64,000 nt of DNA from Armigeres subalbatus. Its lineage: Eukaryota > Arthropoda > Insecta > Diptera > Culicidae. The notes beneath the pieces were generated by a model. The model had not been told where the DNA came from, searched no databases, and saw nothing but the letters and a program-made list of their open reading frames with translations. A program made the position numbers and the translations under genes. Positions 22,079 through 34,759 of the stretch are shown piece after piece. Each line of letters opens with the position of its first letter. Within the stretch, counting starts at the first letter, position 1. The stretch lies in contig NW_026942913.1 of the NCBI RefSeq assembly GCF_024139115.2, forward strand, positions 434,001 to 498,000. Reading direction: 5' to 3'.

Positions 22079-25037
22079 CGGCGCTATCCGACTGCTGCTC
22101 GGCGCGCCAATTGCGCTGCAAGATGCTGGCAATCTGAGTGGTAGCGGCCGAGACCGCGTTCCACTTATCAACCTCTTGACACATCCTCTGGATAAGATTA
22201 TCCGGAGTAGTGTCCCTCCCGCACACCTCTAGCATTCCGCTTCTAACATCGCCGAAACGAGGACATACGAATAGTACGTGCTCGGCAGTTTCGTCGACCC
22301 CTGGGCAGTCCGGGCAGACGGGAGAGTCCGTATGCCCAAACCTATGTAGGTACCACCTAAAGCAGCCATGGCCTGACAGGAACTGTGTCAGATGGAAGTG
22401 AACTTCCCCATGCCTCCTATTAACCCATCTTGATACGCTGGGTATCAGCCGATGGGTCCACCTACCCTTAGAAGAGTTATCCCAGTCCCGTTGCCACTTG
22501 ATAGTCGAAGTGACTCTAATGGCTTTACGGGCTCCTCTGGTTCCGCGCATGTCGAAACTCTCCTCGTCTTCCCGTATGACTAGTCCGATGGGTAACATAC
22601 ACGCAATCACACAAGCGGCATCCCGTGATACCGTGCGGTAGGCACTTATCACTCTGAGACACGCTAGCCTGTGTACACTCTCCAGCTTCTGCAGGTTACG
22701 TTCGACGCTAAGCGCCGAGGCCCAAGCTGGACCGCCGTATCTGAGGATAGATACTGCAACCCCAGCTAATAACCTGCGTCTGCTGGAGCGCACCCCCGAG
22801 CTATTGGACATCATTCTGGATAATGCCGCAATAGCTGTCGAAGCTCTCCTGCAGGCGTAATCTACGTGACTACCGAAGTTCAGTCTATCGTCGATCAGCA
22901 CCCAGGGAGCTTCACCTCCCGCTTGGAAATGATCTCACAGTCGCCCACGCGAACCACTGCCTCCTGTACCGACTTACGGTTGTTAACAACAACCAACTCT
23001 GTTTTGTGATGAGCTAGCCCCAGCTGCCTTGAGCTCATCCATTCCTCCACTACAGCGATCGCGTGGGCCGCCGTAAGTTCCACTTCCTCAATCGACTCTC
23101 CGTAAACCTCCAGCGTTATGTCGTCGGCGAAGCCAACGATCTTAACACCTGGGGGGAACTTCAGTCTTAAAACACTATCGTACATAGTGTTCCATAGCAC
23201 CGGGCCCAGGATAGATCCCTGAGGGACTCCTGCGGTGATAGAAGCACTACCCTCCCCTTCATCGGTCTCGTATAAGAGTACGCGATTCTGGAAATAGCTT
23301 TCCAAAATGTTGTACAGGCCCACCGGAATGCCCAACCGGAGTAACGAGAGCGCGATGGCATCCCAGCTTGCGCTGTTGAATGCGTTCTTGACGTCGAGCG
23401 TCACTATCGCACAGAATCGAGTTCCCTCCGCTTGCGTTGTATCGCTACTTCCGCAGTTTTCACAACCGAGTTGATAGCATCCACCGTGGACCTACCCTTA
23501 CGAAACCCAAACTGATTGCTTGACAGGCCGTTCGTACCTTCGGTGTACGGGGTAAGCCTGTTGAGGATAATCCTCTCAAGCAACTTCCCTGTGGTGTCCA
23601 GTAGGCAGATTGGTCTGTACGCCGATGGGTCACCTGGTGGTTTCGGCTTCGGCAACAGCACCAGCTTCTGTCTCTTCCACCTATCGAAACTGCGCTCGTC
23701 CAGGCATCTCTGCATGGCTGTCCTGAACATGTCCGGGTTAGCCATGATCGCTGCCTTCAGAGCGAGGTTTGGAACTCCGTCGGGCCCCGGAGCTTTGTTC
23801 GTGTCAAGGGTTCGGGCCACTGCAAGCAACTCTTCGTTCGTCACCGCTGCCACTTCAGCCACTTCGGCACTCGCGTTCTGCGGTGCTGGTGGTGGCCAAG
23901 GGCTTGTGGCATGGGACGGGAAGAGAACCTCGATAATGCGATTCAACCTTTCCGGCGACCGTTCGGGAGGGGCCAGCGCTCCTCTGTTCTTCGCCATTAC
24001 TATCCTGTAGGCATCGCCCCAGGGATTAGCATTGGCGTTCAGGCATAGGTTGTCAAAACACTTCCTCTTACTGCTACTGATGGCCTTGTTAAGGGCCAAC
24101 TTCGCAGCTTTGAACGTCAAGCGGCGTTCATCCCTCAACTGCTCAGAGCGAGCTCTCTGCATCCTTCGCCTAGCCCTAAGGCAGGTTGACCGAAGGTCTG
24201 CGATTGCTGCACTCCACCAGTATGCTGGAGGTCTACCGTTCCTCGGTGGTGCCCTCCTCTGCATACTGGCATCGCATGCACGTGACAGGACAGCTGTCAG
24301 TGCGTCCCCTGTAAGACTGTCGGTGTTACCCTCCAGTCCCAGCGCCGCGGTGAATACTTCGCTGTCGAAGCTTTGGGCCTTCCACCCACGGCCCCGTCAT
24401 TTCTCAACCTCAACTGCTGCACACCACAGCTGATCACGTAGCGGATGGCTAGGTGGTCGCTGTGGGTGTAGCCTTCGTCGACCCTCCAGTTCAGTCCCCC
24501 GGCTAGGCTGGGGCTACAGAACGTAACGTCAATGAACGACTCCACCCCGTTCCTACGGAACGTGCTGGTTGAGCCGTCGTTGACTAGCACGACCTCCAAC
24601 TTTGCTAGAGCCTCTAGCAAAGCTTGACCTCTCTGATTGGTGCAGCGGCTTCCCCACTCCACCGCCCAAGCATTGAAGTCCCCCGCTATGACAACCGGCT
24701 TCCGACCTACGAGGTCGGACGATAGCCTATCGACCATCCGGGTGACTAGCTCTATTGGCCACCGTGGTGGGGCATAGCAGCTACAATAGAACACCCCGTT
24801 GATCTTAGCCATGGCGACACCTTCGACAGGTGTGTGTACGACCTCTTGGAACGAGAACCGGCCTGTTGTGCAGATTGCCGCCATCTTGGAGTCGTCCGCG
24901 ACCCAGTTTCCATTATTGACAGGGACACGGTACGGATCTGCAAGAATAGCGACGTCGGTCTCTGACTCAGAGACCGACTGCCACAGCAGCTGCTGGGCAG
25001 TAGCACAATGGTTAAGATTCAGCTGTGCTACCCGCAC
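22074..25037 (-). pseudogene. R1-A ORF2: APE endonuclease plus reverse transcriptase, frameshifted
   Basis: The endonuclease (25037-24300) shows QLNLNHC, AGDFNAWAVEWGS and the SDHLAIRY motif. Frames change near 24370, 23403 and 22900. RT motifs: APGPDGVPNLALK, SAYRPICLLDTTGKLLE, FGFRKGRSTVDAI, TLDVKNAFNSASWD (first Asp), AGVPQGSILGPVLWN and GFADDITLEV (FADD, 23120-23131). After RT comes the R1-type tail with THRLIPSVSRWV, HFHLTQFLSGHGCF and a CCHC finger CPDCPGVDETAEHVLFVC. The start overlaps the end of ORF1 in another frame, with no ATG visible. Three frameshifts make it inactive. Clade R1 is inferred from the endonuclease start and the C-terminal finger. Confidence 0.88.
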
Positions 25038-25039
25038 GG

Positions 25040-26379
25040 CGATTTCTTATTGCCACCACCGAAGGGACAAGTAGGTCCACCCATAACATGGTTACGGGCT
25101 TGCTTCCTACTAGCGCAGATAAGGCACCTTGGTGCTTTATCGCAGGCCTGCGCAAAATGTCCCTCCTCTCCACAACGACGACACAGGTTACTTCGATCCG
25201 GCCCCTTGCACTCCCATGACTTGTGACCAGATTCGAAGCACCTAAAACACTTTTCGACTAAAGGTGGCTGGAATATGCTTACTGGGCATATTGACCATCC
25301 AACCTTCAGTTTCCCGACCGCCAGGACCTTTTTGGCGTCCGCTACCGGTAACTTGAACCAAGCTACCTGCGTGCCAAAGGTCCACCTCTAAGACGAATAG
25401 AAGACCGCTCGACTTCTATATCGCACTGTACCTTTAAAGACGAAATGAGGTCCTCTGCCTCGGTGACTTCATCCAGCTGTTTACACCGGAGGGTCACCTC
25501 GGTGCCCAGAGACCTCACTTCCACTCCCTCACCCAGGACCTCCTGGGCCAACCTCTTATAGGCGGTACCGCTCGCCTTTGCTCCACGCTTCAGCACCAAG
25601 ATCAGTTCGCCTGCCTTGGTGCGTCTGACGCTTCGCACGTCCTCACCCAGTGTCGAAAGTTTTTCGGCACCTCGCATGGTCTTAAGAACGTCGTCGTACC
25701 TCTCTTTGTCGGTCTTGACCAACAAGGCTTCGCCTCTGTCCCTAAGTTTCCTTGCGGGGTGAGGACCCTCTCCCCTCCTCTTAGATCTGCTAACGAGCTG
25801 CCAGGGATTTTCGGTCCGCTGAGCAGTCGTCGCAGGTTGGCTACCATCACCCTTGGGTTTAGTAGCCTGGGCCGCACCGTTGCCCTTCCCTCGTGGTTTC
25901 GCCTGATTGGGTGCCCTCTCTCGACGATCGGGCGCCCTATCGGACTCGACCGTACCGCTGTCCGTAACAGTAAGGCGCCGCTTAACGTTACCGGACCGAC
26001 CCTCTGACTGCTGCCGGGCGCGTTTGGAGCGCGCCGCAGTCCCTCCCTCGCCGACACTCGGGGTGGTACCAATCACCTCTTGCGTCGGAGCCTTCCCTCC
26101 AAGGAAGGAGAAGGGTCCTGCCCCCTTCTCGCTTCCAACCTCCCTCCTAGTGAGCGTGCCGTGTTCGCGTTTTACCGCTTGAACCGACTGTCGAAGTACC
26201 AGAAGTTTCTGTTTCAGATCCTTGCTGATATTATTTCGACCGCTCGTGAACTCGATGATCTCATCGAGCTGCTTGGCGACTAACCGGATACCGGTTAGAG
26301 GCTCGCCTGGTGTGTTGACTACCTGAGCATCGCTCTGGCTGTCAACCCCTCCCGCTGGGGTAGTGCTGGTCCCGTGCAA
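25040..26379 (-). pseudogene. R1-A ORF1 (gag-like, three zinc knuckles), one frameshift
   Basis: It starts at an ATG at 26379 (MHGTSTTPAGG). The N-terminal half is basic and low complexity. The central part has the gag-like region RLAQEVLGEGVEVRSLGTEV. The frame shifts near 25365 in RGG; the following frame reads VAWFKLPVADA and then three CCHC-type knuckles (CFRCFESGHKSWEC, CRRCGEEGHFAQAC, CLICASRKQARNH...C) before the stop next to ORF2. The product would bind element RNA in the ribonucleoprotein. Confidence 0.85.
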
Positions 26380-27539
26380 ACCAGCTACTGCCTCAACACC
26401 GTTCTCCTCCCTAGTGAGAGGAGACTTGCTAGACCCCTACTTGCGAAGGGTCTCCCGTTGCCTACGGCGCCCCTACCTCTTGAAACTGGAGTAGACATAG
26501 CTCATGGGTCCCCTTGCAGCTGCCATCGAATCCTACTGAAGTAGTCGCCTCTATGATCTCATGGTTGTCTATGCTTGCAAGCAAGCAGGGAGGCCATGCG
26601 TGGGTTGACACTTCCGTGTTCAGAGCCAGATCGGCGTTAGTCAGGGAGTTCATCTGAGTTTACTTCCGTCTGGTCACCAACCAGACAGCAGACTGGACAG
26701 CGTGCCGCAAGGCCCGCCACGGTTTTATGGGACGGAAGGCAGCCTTGCCATTAGCCCACCCGCCGTTTCGAGTCGGTTTCACCCGGCTCTACTAAGGAGT
26801 AGAATGACTCGGCTGTCAGCCCTCGCAATACACAATATAACAATATACAAAACACACAACCTTTAACACGCCTGCCATAACCGTAATTGAGACTTAAATG
26901 GCAGCCTAAGTCTCAATGCGCTACCGCGCTCCCTCGTTTGAAGTCCATTTAGCCGCCTAGCCCTTCAACTGCCGTTGATACGCTATCGTTTCCAGCGAGC
27001 ACCGCGCGGAGGCGAACTACGCTGCCCGCCTTCTCATGCCGTGTGGGACTAATTCTATGCCCACCTTTATCGTACCATGTGAGACTGCTCACCTCTTTCA
27101 TTCGGTTCGCGCTGACACATACTACTCGAGTCATTCGACCTTACACTCCCTCTGGCATCCCTTGTGGGACTCTTCGCTTAGGTTCCCACTTCTGACATAC
27201 CATGTGAGTCTGACTCACCTCATTCATGCCATATGAGACTAGCTCAACACGACTCAACTCATTCCTTTCGTACCATGTGAGACTGACTTGGATGCTCCCC
27301 ACACTCCTCTGCCACGCCGCGGGGTATCAGTAGTCGTAGGAACCAACATTCCTGCGCTACTCCCAGCGCGGCGTGTGCAGTCCATACATACACCCATTCA
27401 TTCACCCTTCTGCCATGCTTCGAGGTGACGATCTCGGTTGCCACCCGCTGCGCCATTACCTCTGCATGGGCAGACCATTCACACACTTCTTCGCGTTCGG
27501 CACTTTCGCTCTAACTTACCAATCATAAGTTAGTCATGC

Positions 27540-29957
27540 TTGTCGATTGTTGCTCGGCGCGCCAGATTCTCTGCAAGCTGCAGGCAATCTGAGTGGTTGC
27601 AGTCGAGACTGCGTTTCACTTCTCCACCGCTTGACACATCCTTTGGATAAGATTATCCGGAGTTGTGTCCCGGCCGCAAACGTCTAGCATTGCTCTTCTT
27701 TCGACGTCGAAACGAGGACATACGAACAGTATGTGCTCTGCAGTTTCGTCAACACCTGGGCAGTCAGGGCAGACGGAGACCTCCGCGTGCCCAAACCTGT
27801 GGTGGTACTGTCGGAAACAGCCATGGCCTGACAGGAATTGTGTCAGATGGAAGTGAACCTCCCCATGGGGTCTCCCCACCCAGCTTGTTATGTTAGGAAT
27901 CAGCCGGTGGGTCCACCTACCTTTCCACCCACGTAGGTCAAAACACTCCTCGTCCTCCCGGATGACCAGCCCGACTGGCATCATACTCGCTATCACGCAG
28001 GATGCGTCGCGCGATACCGTGCGGTAGGCCGATATCACCCTGAGACACATCAAGCGGTAGGTGCTCTCCAGTTTCTGCAGGTAACTGGTTACTCCCAGTG
28101 CTTTTGCCCAGGACGGGCCGCCGTACCTAAGAATAGATGCGGCAACGCCTGCCAGTAGCCTACGTCTACTGGTGCACACCTTGGAGTTGTTGGACATCAT
28201 CCTCGATAATGCCACCACAGCAGTCGAAGCCTTCTTGCACGCATATTCGACATGGCTACCGAAGGTTAGCTTGTCGTCTATGATGACCCCAAGAATCTTC
28301 AGACTCCGCTTTGAAGTGATCGCGACGTCTCCCACGTGTACAACTGCATGTTGTGCCGACTTACGGTTGCCGACGATAACCACCTCCGTCTTATGTTGAG
28401 CGAGCTCAAGGCCTCTCGCACTCATCCAGTCCGCCACAGTGCTGATCGCGTGTTCTGCGGTTAGCTCTACTTCGGGGATTGACTCCCCGTAGACCTCTAG
28501 GGTTACATCGTCAGCAAAGCCGACGATCTTCACACCAGGAGGGAACTTTAGCTTCAGAACCCCGTCATACATCAGGTTCCATAGTACCGGACCCAGGATT
28601 GACCCTTGCGGGACTCCTGCGGTAATAGGAACACTTTTCTGACCGGCATCGGTCTCGTATAGCAGCACACGGTTCTGGAAGTAGCATTCCAAGATCCGGT
28701 ACAGTCCCACCGGCAGGCTAAGCCGGTGTAACGAGAGCGCGATGGCATCCCAGCTTGCGCTGTTGAATGCATCTTCACGTCCAGTGTCACCAACGCACAG
28801 TATCGAATTCCTCGCCTTTTCCGTTGGATCGCTACCTCTGCAGTCTTGAGGACTGAATTGATAGCGTCCACCGTGGACTTACCCTTCCGAAAACCAAACT
28901 GGTTACTCGACAGGCCATCCGTACCCTCTGCGTACGGGGTGAGCCTGTTGAGGATGATCCTCTCGAGCAGTTTACCCGTCGTGTCGATCAGGCAAATTGG
29001 TCTGTACGCCGATGGGTCACCCGGAGGCTTCCCGGCCTTCGGCAGCAGTACCAACTTCTGCCTTTTCCATCTCTCAGGGAAAAAACACTCATCCAGGCAT
29101 CTCTGCATAGCTAGCCTGAACATGTTCGGGTTCGCTATGATCGCTGCCTTAAGTGCACTGTTTGGAACTCCATCGGGGCCTGGAGCTTTGTTCATCGCAA
29201 GGGTGTTAGCCACTGCGAGTAACTCTTCGTTCGTCACCGGAGCCACCATTTCGGCCACACTCCCAGCGCCTTGCAGCGCAGGAGGAGGCCAGGGACTTGT
29301 GGCTCGGGACGGGAAGAGTACTTTGATAATCCTCGCCAACCGGTCCGGTGACCGTTCGGGGGTGAAGAGCCCTCTTTGGTCTTGGCCATCACGATCCTAT
29401 AGGCGTCACCCCACGGATTCGCATTGGCACCCTCGCACAGGTTGTCGAAGCACGCTCTCTTGCTGCTCTTGATGGCCTTGTTAAGGGCCAGTCTCGCAGC
29501 TTGAAACACTTCCCGGCGGACCGCTCTTTCCTCCTCGGTGCGGGCTCGTTGCGTCCTACGTCTAGCCTTGAGGCAGGCTGATCGTAGGGCTGCAATTTCG
29601 GCACTCCACCAGTATATCGGGCGTCTGCCATTTCTTGGCAGGGCTTTCCTCGGCATATTAGCGTCGCACGCGCGTGTTAGGACAGCTATCAGCGCATCCC
29701 CGCTTAGACTGTCGGTGTTGGCCTCCAGTCCCAGGGCCACGGTGAAAACTTCGCTGTCGAAGTGAGTGGTCTTCCACCCACGGACCTGACAGGGATCACC
29801 CGCCCTCGGACGCTGCACACCATAATTGATCTTGAAGCGAATTGCTAGGTGATCACTATGGGTGTAGCCCTCGTCTACCCTCCAGTCTAGGTCCGAGACC
29901 AGACTAGGGCTGACAAACGTTACATCTATCCATGACTCGACCCCATTCCTACGGAAT
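27540..29957 (-). pseudogene. R1-B ORF2, 5'-truncated, with frameshifts, deletion and nonsense codon
   Basis: It begins in the endonuclease (FRRNGVESWIDVTF, SDHLAIRF). Frameshifts fall near 29370 and 28772. RT motifs match R1-A: APGPDGVPNSALK, FGFRKGKSTVDAI, AGVPQGSILGPVLWN and GFADDVTLEV (28507-28518). About 24 residues between DLRG and KGRWTHRL are deleted in frame. The finger CPDCPGVDETAEHILFVC is present. A TGG-to-TGA change ends the frame at 27616 about 27 codons early; the remainder is still readable to about 27540. Confidence 0.88.
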
Positions 29958-29970
29958 GCCATTATTGTCT

Positions 29971-31121
29971 AGTGGGATCAAAGGTGGAATGGGCCGAGGC
30001 TTGGATTTTAGTATTTTGGTAATTTTCCAGAACGGCTTAGCATAATCTGGGAGAGTGCGGATCTTATTCGAGAAGTCGTTATTTTTGAGGTCCACCATTC
30101 TAGCCTTGATAATTTTTGTGATTCGATTGCAGCGTGTCTTTAGCTCAGGCAGTCCAGTACGCTGAAACTGCCTGTGAGTGACATTCCGCAATCGAATCAA
30201 ATCTTTGGTGAGTGTATCGATGTTTAAGGAGTTGCTTACCTGCCGAGCCGTCGGGACATGCTGCTCTCTGGCCACCGAGATTGCCTCATCGATGGCGCAC
30301 AGCTGGCGGTCGATGCTTTCCGGCGTCTCCGGACGCACCTCGTAATCGACGGAGTTGTCGACGCACTGCTGGAACCGCTGCCAGTTCACTCGATGGTAGT
30401 TTCGCCGTAACTGCTGGTGCCGATTGACCAAGGAGCCCAGTTCCGCCACCACCGGATAGTGATCCGAACTGAGCTCCTGGTGGACAACCGGCTGCGAGAC
30501 ATGATCATTCATGTTCGTGATGTATAGGTCGAGGGTTGCGTGGGTACCGGACCGACTCAGCCGAGTGGGGGAATCCGGGCTCAAGATCGTGTAGTGACCT
30601 TCCTCCATATCGTTGCTCCAGATGGTGCCGTTTCGATTGCCGCGACTGTTGCCCCAGGCTTGATGTTTGGCATTCAAGTCGCCGGCAATGATATACTGGC
30701 CTTGCCTCCGCGTAAGCTTGACGATGTCCCTCCGAAGGGCAGCCGATGATCCATCGCCGGCTTTGGCTTGCGTTGGACAGTACGCCGCGATGAGCGCGAT
30801 TGTGCCGACCGAAGTGGTGATTTCGACACCGATGGCCTCGATGACACTGAGCTGGAAGCTTGGAAGCAGACGACAGTTTATGTTGTAGCGAAGAGCGATG
30901 GCCACAGCGCCTCCCCTGGTCGGCCGGTCGAGTCGCACGATGCGGAAGTCCGGGATGTTGACGTTCACCTCCGGTTTTAGGTGCGTTTCGGTGATGAACG
31001 CCACGTCTATTTCCTTCTCCTCAAGGAAATCCTTCAGCTCAATTATTTTGCTCTTGAGCGAGCAAGCGTTCCAGTTGACCAGGCCCACCCTAGCAGCCAT
31101 TTTCAATGATGAACATGCCAA
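29971..31121 (-). pseudogene. Jockey ORF2, APE endonuclease half
   Basis: Open for about 384 codons. Endonuclease motifs: GLVNWNACSLKSK near the start, the catalytic Glu in ITETHL, IIAGDLNAKHQAWGN, and SSDHYPVVAE near residue 220. The likely start is MAARVGLVNWN at about 31100, a few codons inside the open frame. It should make the nick for target-primed reverse transcription. The frame is intact and joins the RT half on the far side of the R1 insertions, so this copy decayed little before it was interrupted. Confidence 0.88.
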
Positions 31122-32336
31122 GAGTGAAGACCTGGTCGAAGCGAGTTTTGCAGCCGCGCAGTCGAGTGGCGAGCTGCGCGAAGATCGGCATCAGTTGCTT
31201 CGGAGTGTACAGCGGAACAGATTCTTCCGGTGGGACGACTTCGGTCTCCGACTTCTGACGGAACCCAGGAGGAGGGAGCGAGGACCGTTCGCTGGTGGAT
31301 GGTGACGATGTTGGAGCTTGGACCTATGCAGCTGCCGCTGCCAGTCACTTGTGCGGCTGTAGCGGTGCGAGTATTGGAATCACACGACGGGGAGCCGGGA
31401 TGGCTGGAAAGTTCACCTCATTGATTACAGGAGCACGGTTCTTCTTCGGAATGGTCCTGGTGGAAGCCTTCTTCCCGATTTCCAGGAACTCGGCTCGCTT
31501 TGGGCAGCCTTTTGTGGTGGCCCGATGTTTGTCGCCACAGTTGGCGCACATGGGATCGGCCACCTCCATTTTGTCGCACTCATCAGTCAGATGGGGTTCG
31601 CCACACTTGTTGCAGCGCGGCTTCATGCGGCAGTTCCTGGTGCCGTGCCCGAAATTGAAGCAGTTGGTGCATTGCGTGATATCACGATGCACTGGCCGAT
31701 ATCGCTCCCAGTCAACGACGGTGTAATTTATAACGCCGACCAGCTTCAGGTCCTTCCACGTGGTGGAGCCGTGCTCCAGGTGGACCAGGTAAAGCTGGTC
31801 GCGATATCTCCTCGTCTTATCGTGACGAGCGATCTTTTGCACGGCCACCGGTTTCAATCCGCATCTTTCGAGCTCAGCTTTTAGCTTCTCTTCCTTCATG
31901 TCGTGGAGTCCTCGCAGCAAAGCCTTTAGGGGCTTCGTGCCGGGGTGGTCATGAGTGTAGTACTCATACTTGTGGACCTCGAGAAACTCCACGACGGATG
32001 ATGGTCCTTGTTTGCCGGCATTACTTTCACGCCCTCGCTGCAGAGCCGAAAAGTACATTTCAGCCCTTTAGCGATCAGCTGGCGAATTTTTGGGCGCAAA
32101 TCCGGTGGATCGCCCTTGTCAAACACGGGTGGGCACTTCTCCTTCCGCACCGGTTGCACCTGCGGCAGCTGCGATTGCTGCTTCTTCCTCTTTTTCGGCA
32201 GATTGCCGAAGCCATCAAGTGGCAACGGAGAGAACACGTTACTCTGCAAAAGCTGCTTGGAGGGGTTACCAGCGCCTCCAAGAGCAGTGCGCTTAGGCAC
32301 TTTTCCAGCGACCGAATCGGCCACCGAGTCTCCCAT
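31122..32336 (-). pseudogene. Jockey ORF1 (gag-like), two frameshifts
   Basis: The start is probably MGDSVADSVAGK at about 32336. The N-terminus has a KKRKK basic patch. A frameshift near 31990 leads to EFLEVHKYEYYTHDH and the conserved gag block KPLKALLRGLHDM, then three knuckles: CTNCFNFGHGTRNC, CNKCGEPHLTDEC and CANCGDKHRATTKGC. A stop at 31345 is followed by residual frame up to ORF2. It is a nucleic-acid-binding protein of the element particle. Confidence 0.82.
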
Positions 32337-32704
32337 GACGGGTCCGGGAGAAAATAACACCAACGCAACGAAGCGAAAACGTCAACAAAGAACGAACGAG
32401 AAAAAACACTTGGAAAAAATGCGCGAGCAAAAAACACGTACGTGCTGCTGTCTCGAACTGGAATGATTGACTTCGATGAAAGGAACAAATCGTGTTGCGC
32501 TATGTTATGGCTTCTCGGCAGACCCAGCGGCTGCTCATTCGCTGGTGTCTGCACCAATCAGAACATGGTATTGGAATGATGCAAGAATTATGCGGTACCC
32601 ATATTTATAGGTTCCCTTGATCTCAATGTTTTTCATTGAAAACAGTTTCATGCCTATTGAAACAAGTTTTTCAGGTCTTATCAAGCATGGACATGAAAGG
32701 CATA

Positions 32705-34080
32705 AGGTACTCCGGGGCAAGTGAAAATACGGGGTAAGTGGGTACTATGGCTGCTGATCAATCGATAAACGTTTTTAGTGGTAACAATCTTCTAAAAAGA
32801 TGAAGCAGGACTATCAACGAATACAGCCCACACAAAAATATTTGGAATCAAAACCATTTGAGGCACCATGCTAATGCTATTGCTTGATCATGACTTTAGA
32901 CTACCGGGAAAATCTATTACTTATATTTTAATTCAATGGATTCCCACCATAATAGTCGTTTTTAAATTTATCATTGATGTGGAAGGTGAATAATTTGAGC
33001 AATCAAATAATTGTGTAACATCGAAAATGATTTATAAGTTCTAATTTAAGCCAAAATTTGCAATTTTCACTTACCCTTTAGTTTTAACATACATGGGGCA
33101 AGTGGGACATATTTGAACAACAATTTCGATAGAGCCCTTTTAATTGTTTTTAAATCGTTGTCTAGTGAAAAATAACTTCGACACTCATATATGATATGGA
33201 TCTGAATCAGATGTAGTTTGCTTATTGTTGGTTTCGCTGATAAATAGTATTGTACAGTTGATTAACAATAATACAAAATTCATTCTAAAAATTATCTCCC
33301 GCAATAGTTATAACAATGCGATATTTTTCCATTTACAGTGCAAATAATCTATTTGTTCAACGCTATGTCAACAAAATTTGTCTTGTGTTTTGTTATTTTC
33401 AAATTGCGCATCAAATTTACAGATTTTCAGGTAAATAAAGAACTCAACACATAAATTGGCAATTTCGTTCTATTACAAATTTATAGCAGTGCGCATAGCC
33501 TGAATAAAAACGTTTCTTTTGAAGTACTGATTTATGTAATAATCTGTGCTTTAAACACAGAAACATTCACTCGAATGGTGAATAAAGAATTGCTTATCCT
33601 TTCCATATAAAACATTTGGTACAAAAGTAACCCAGTGAAGAGCAAATCAAGAGCCAATTAAACAGTAAATCGGCTGTTGTCTGGTGTTCATATTTGCTAA
33701 AATTATAATCCCTTCCTTGTAGCACTAACAAAAATCCGACAAGCAACAAACCTCCATCCATGATCTGAAAATACTGCGACTCAGAAGTAACATGAACATT
33801 ATAGATTCCTTTCATTAGTTTAGTTCGACAGTATAAAACAGAATAGGTCCCACTTGCCCCGTTTGAAGGGGTAAGTGGGTCCTACAGGTGAATTTATTTC
33901 TTTCACTACCAATATTTTTTGTAATTGAATAAATGGCTTACAACACGTCTACACTTCAACAACGGAAGCATATAATGATGTATGCGTGGTTAATGTACTG
34001 AAATATCGTGTTTTATAAGTATGCGTTTACAATTTTGCTGAACTAGCGTTTTTTTAGGTCCCACTTGCCCCGGGGTACTT
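32705..34080. mobile_element. 1.38-kb TIR element with GGGGCAAGTGGGAC motifs
   Basis: The left end is AGGTACTCCGGGGCAAGTG; the right end in reverse is AAGTACCCCGGGGCAAGTGG. TA dinucleotides flank both ends (32703-32704 and 34081-34082). Similar motifs recur inside at about 32731, 33094, 33847 and 33868 in both orientations, like transposase-binding subterminal repeats. The interior is AT-rich without a transposase. A 135-bp fragment of the right end is at 54357-54490. Confidence 0.78.
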
Positions 34081-34082
34081 TA

Positions 34083-34605
34083 CTTGAAATCTATCGATTG
34101 AGGGGCTTACCGCAGAAATTCGTCCACTGAGACGAGCGCTATTAACGTTTAAAATCTTTCAACACAGCGTAACGCGGTCGATTTGAATATTTTGAAATTA
34201 CACCCGGTACAGTAAAGAGAGACGTAAGTCCTACGTCAAAAACGTAAGTACCATTTGAGAGTAGACTTGCGTGAGATAAAAGCATTCCAAGTGCTTGCTG
34301 CATACCTTGCCACAGTAGCTGCAGATCCTGCTGAGGACATTTTGGTTGAACTTCAACAGTCGTATGCCCAGTGACTACGGTTTGAAGGATGCCATTGAGA
34401 GACCCCCGTTACTGGACGGATTGGTAGAGGTGTTGATGCCAACATCAAGGCCTTCCCATATCAGCTCTTTCTGCGCTACAATGGATGTCTTGCCTGTGGA
34501 GCTTCGGTTATTTTTACCTATTGGGCTATTTTGGCTGCCCACTGCACTTACCCGTTGCCAAGTGTGGATATTGTCCCCGAATTTCGGATTAATCCACCTA
34601 CCGTA
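34083..34605. other. Unassigned stretch
   Basis: More balanced in base composition than its neighbours. An 86-codon plus frame (34346-34606) has no domain I recognise. Confidence 0.4.
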
Positions 34606-34759
34606 AGGGAAAATCCATAATTTACGTAACGCAAAAATTGTCCACTTTCAACCCCCTCTTCCCCTTTGTCACACTTTTTGTATGGAGCATCTGAAAATGT
34701 TGTAACACTTTAGGCAACCCCCTTCCCTTTTGAGCGTTTCGTAATTTATGGATGCTCCA
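34606..34759. mobile_element. Third MITE of the ACGTMACGC family (~154 bp)
   Basis: AGGGAAAATCCATAATTTAC at the left mirrors GGAGCATCCATAAATTACGA at the right read in reverse. CCCCCTCTTCCCC tracts lie inside. It is more diverged than the copy at 14204. Confidence 0.75.

Larger units (their letters stand above)
21769..27028 (-). mobile_element. R1-A: near full-length R1-like element nested in R1-B
   Basis: The 16-bp duplication CCTTCTCATGCCGTGT flanks it (21753-21768 and 27029-27044). It has a poly(A) tail (T run at 21769), a 0.3-kb 3' UTR with minisatellite, ORF2, ORF1 and about 0.65 kb of 5' UTR, 5.26 kb in all. This is the youngest layer of the three-level nest. It differs from R1-B in its 3' UTR, so the two belong to different subfamilies. 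Confidence 0.92.
21258..29957 (-). mobile_element. R1-B: 5'-truncated R1-like element inserted in Jockey
   Basis: It is bounded by the 13-bp duplication GCCATTATTGTCT (21245-21257 and 29958-29970). The plus-strand left end is a T run, so the poly(A) 3' end is on the left and the element reads minus. It begins inside the endonuclease domain at FRRNGVES (5' truncation). Its 3' UTR is cut in two by R1-A (21769-27028). Net length is about 3.4 kb. Confidence 0.92.
19597..32475 (-). mobile_element. Jockey-clade non-LTR retrotransposon hosting nested R1 insertions
   Basis: Minus-strand element with gag-like ORF1 (about 32336-31122), APE endonuclease plus RT ORF2 (31121-19847) and a 3' UTR with an AATAAA near 19614. 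ATGAAAGGAACA occurs at both 19585-19596 and 32476-32487, a candidate 12-bp TSD. If so, the 5' end is near 32475 with CATTCCAGTTCGAGAC. ORF2 is split by an 8.7-kb insertion at 21258-29957. With the insertion set aside the element is about 4.2 kb, close to full length. Confidence 0.8.

Noticed and set aside
25602..26182. Arg/Pro-rich frames on both strands
   Set aside because: Shadows of R1-A ORF1.
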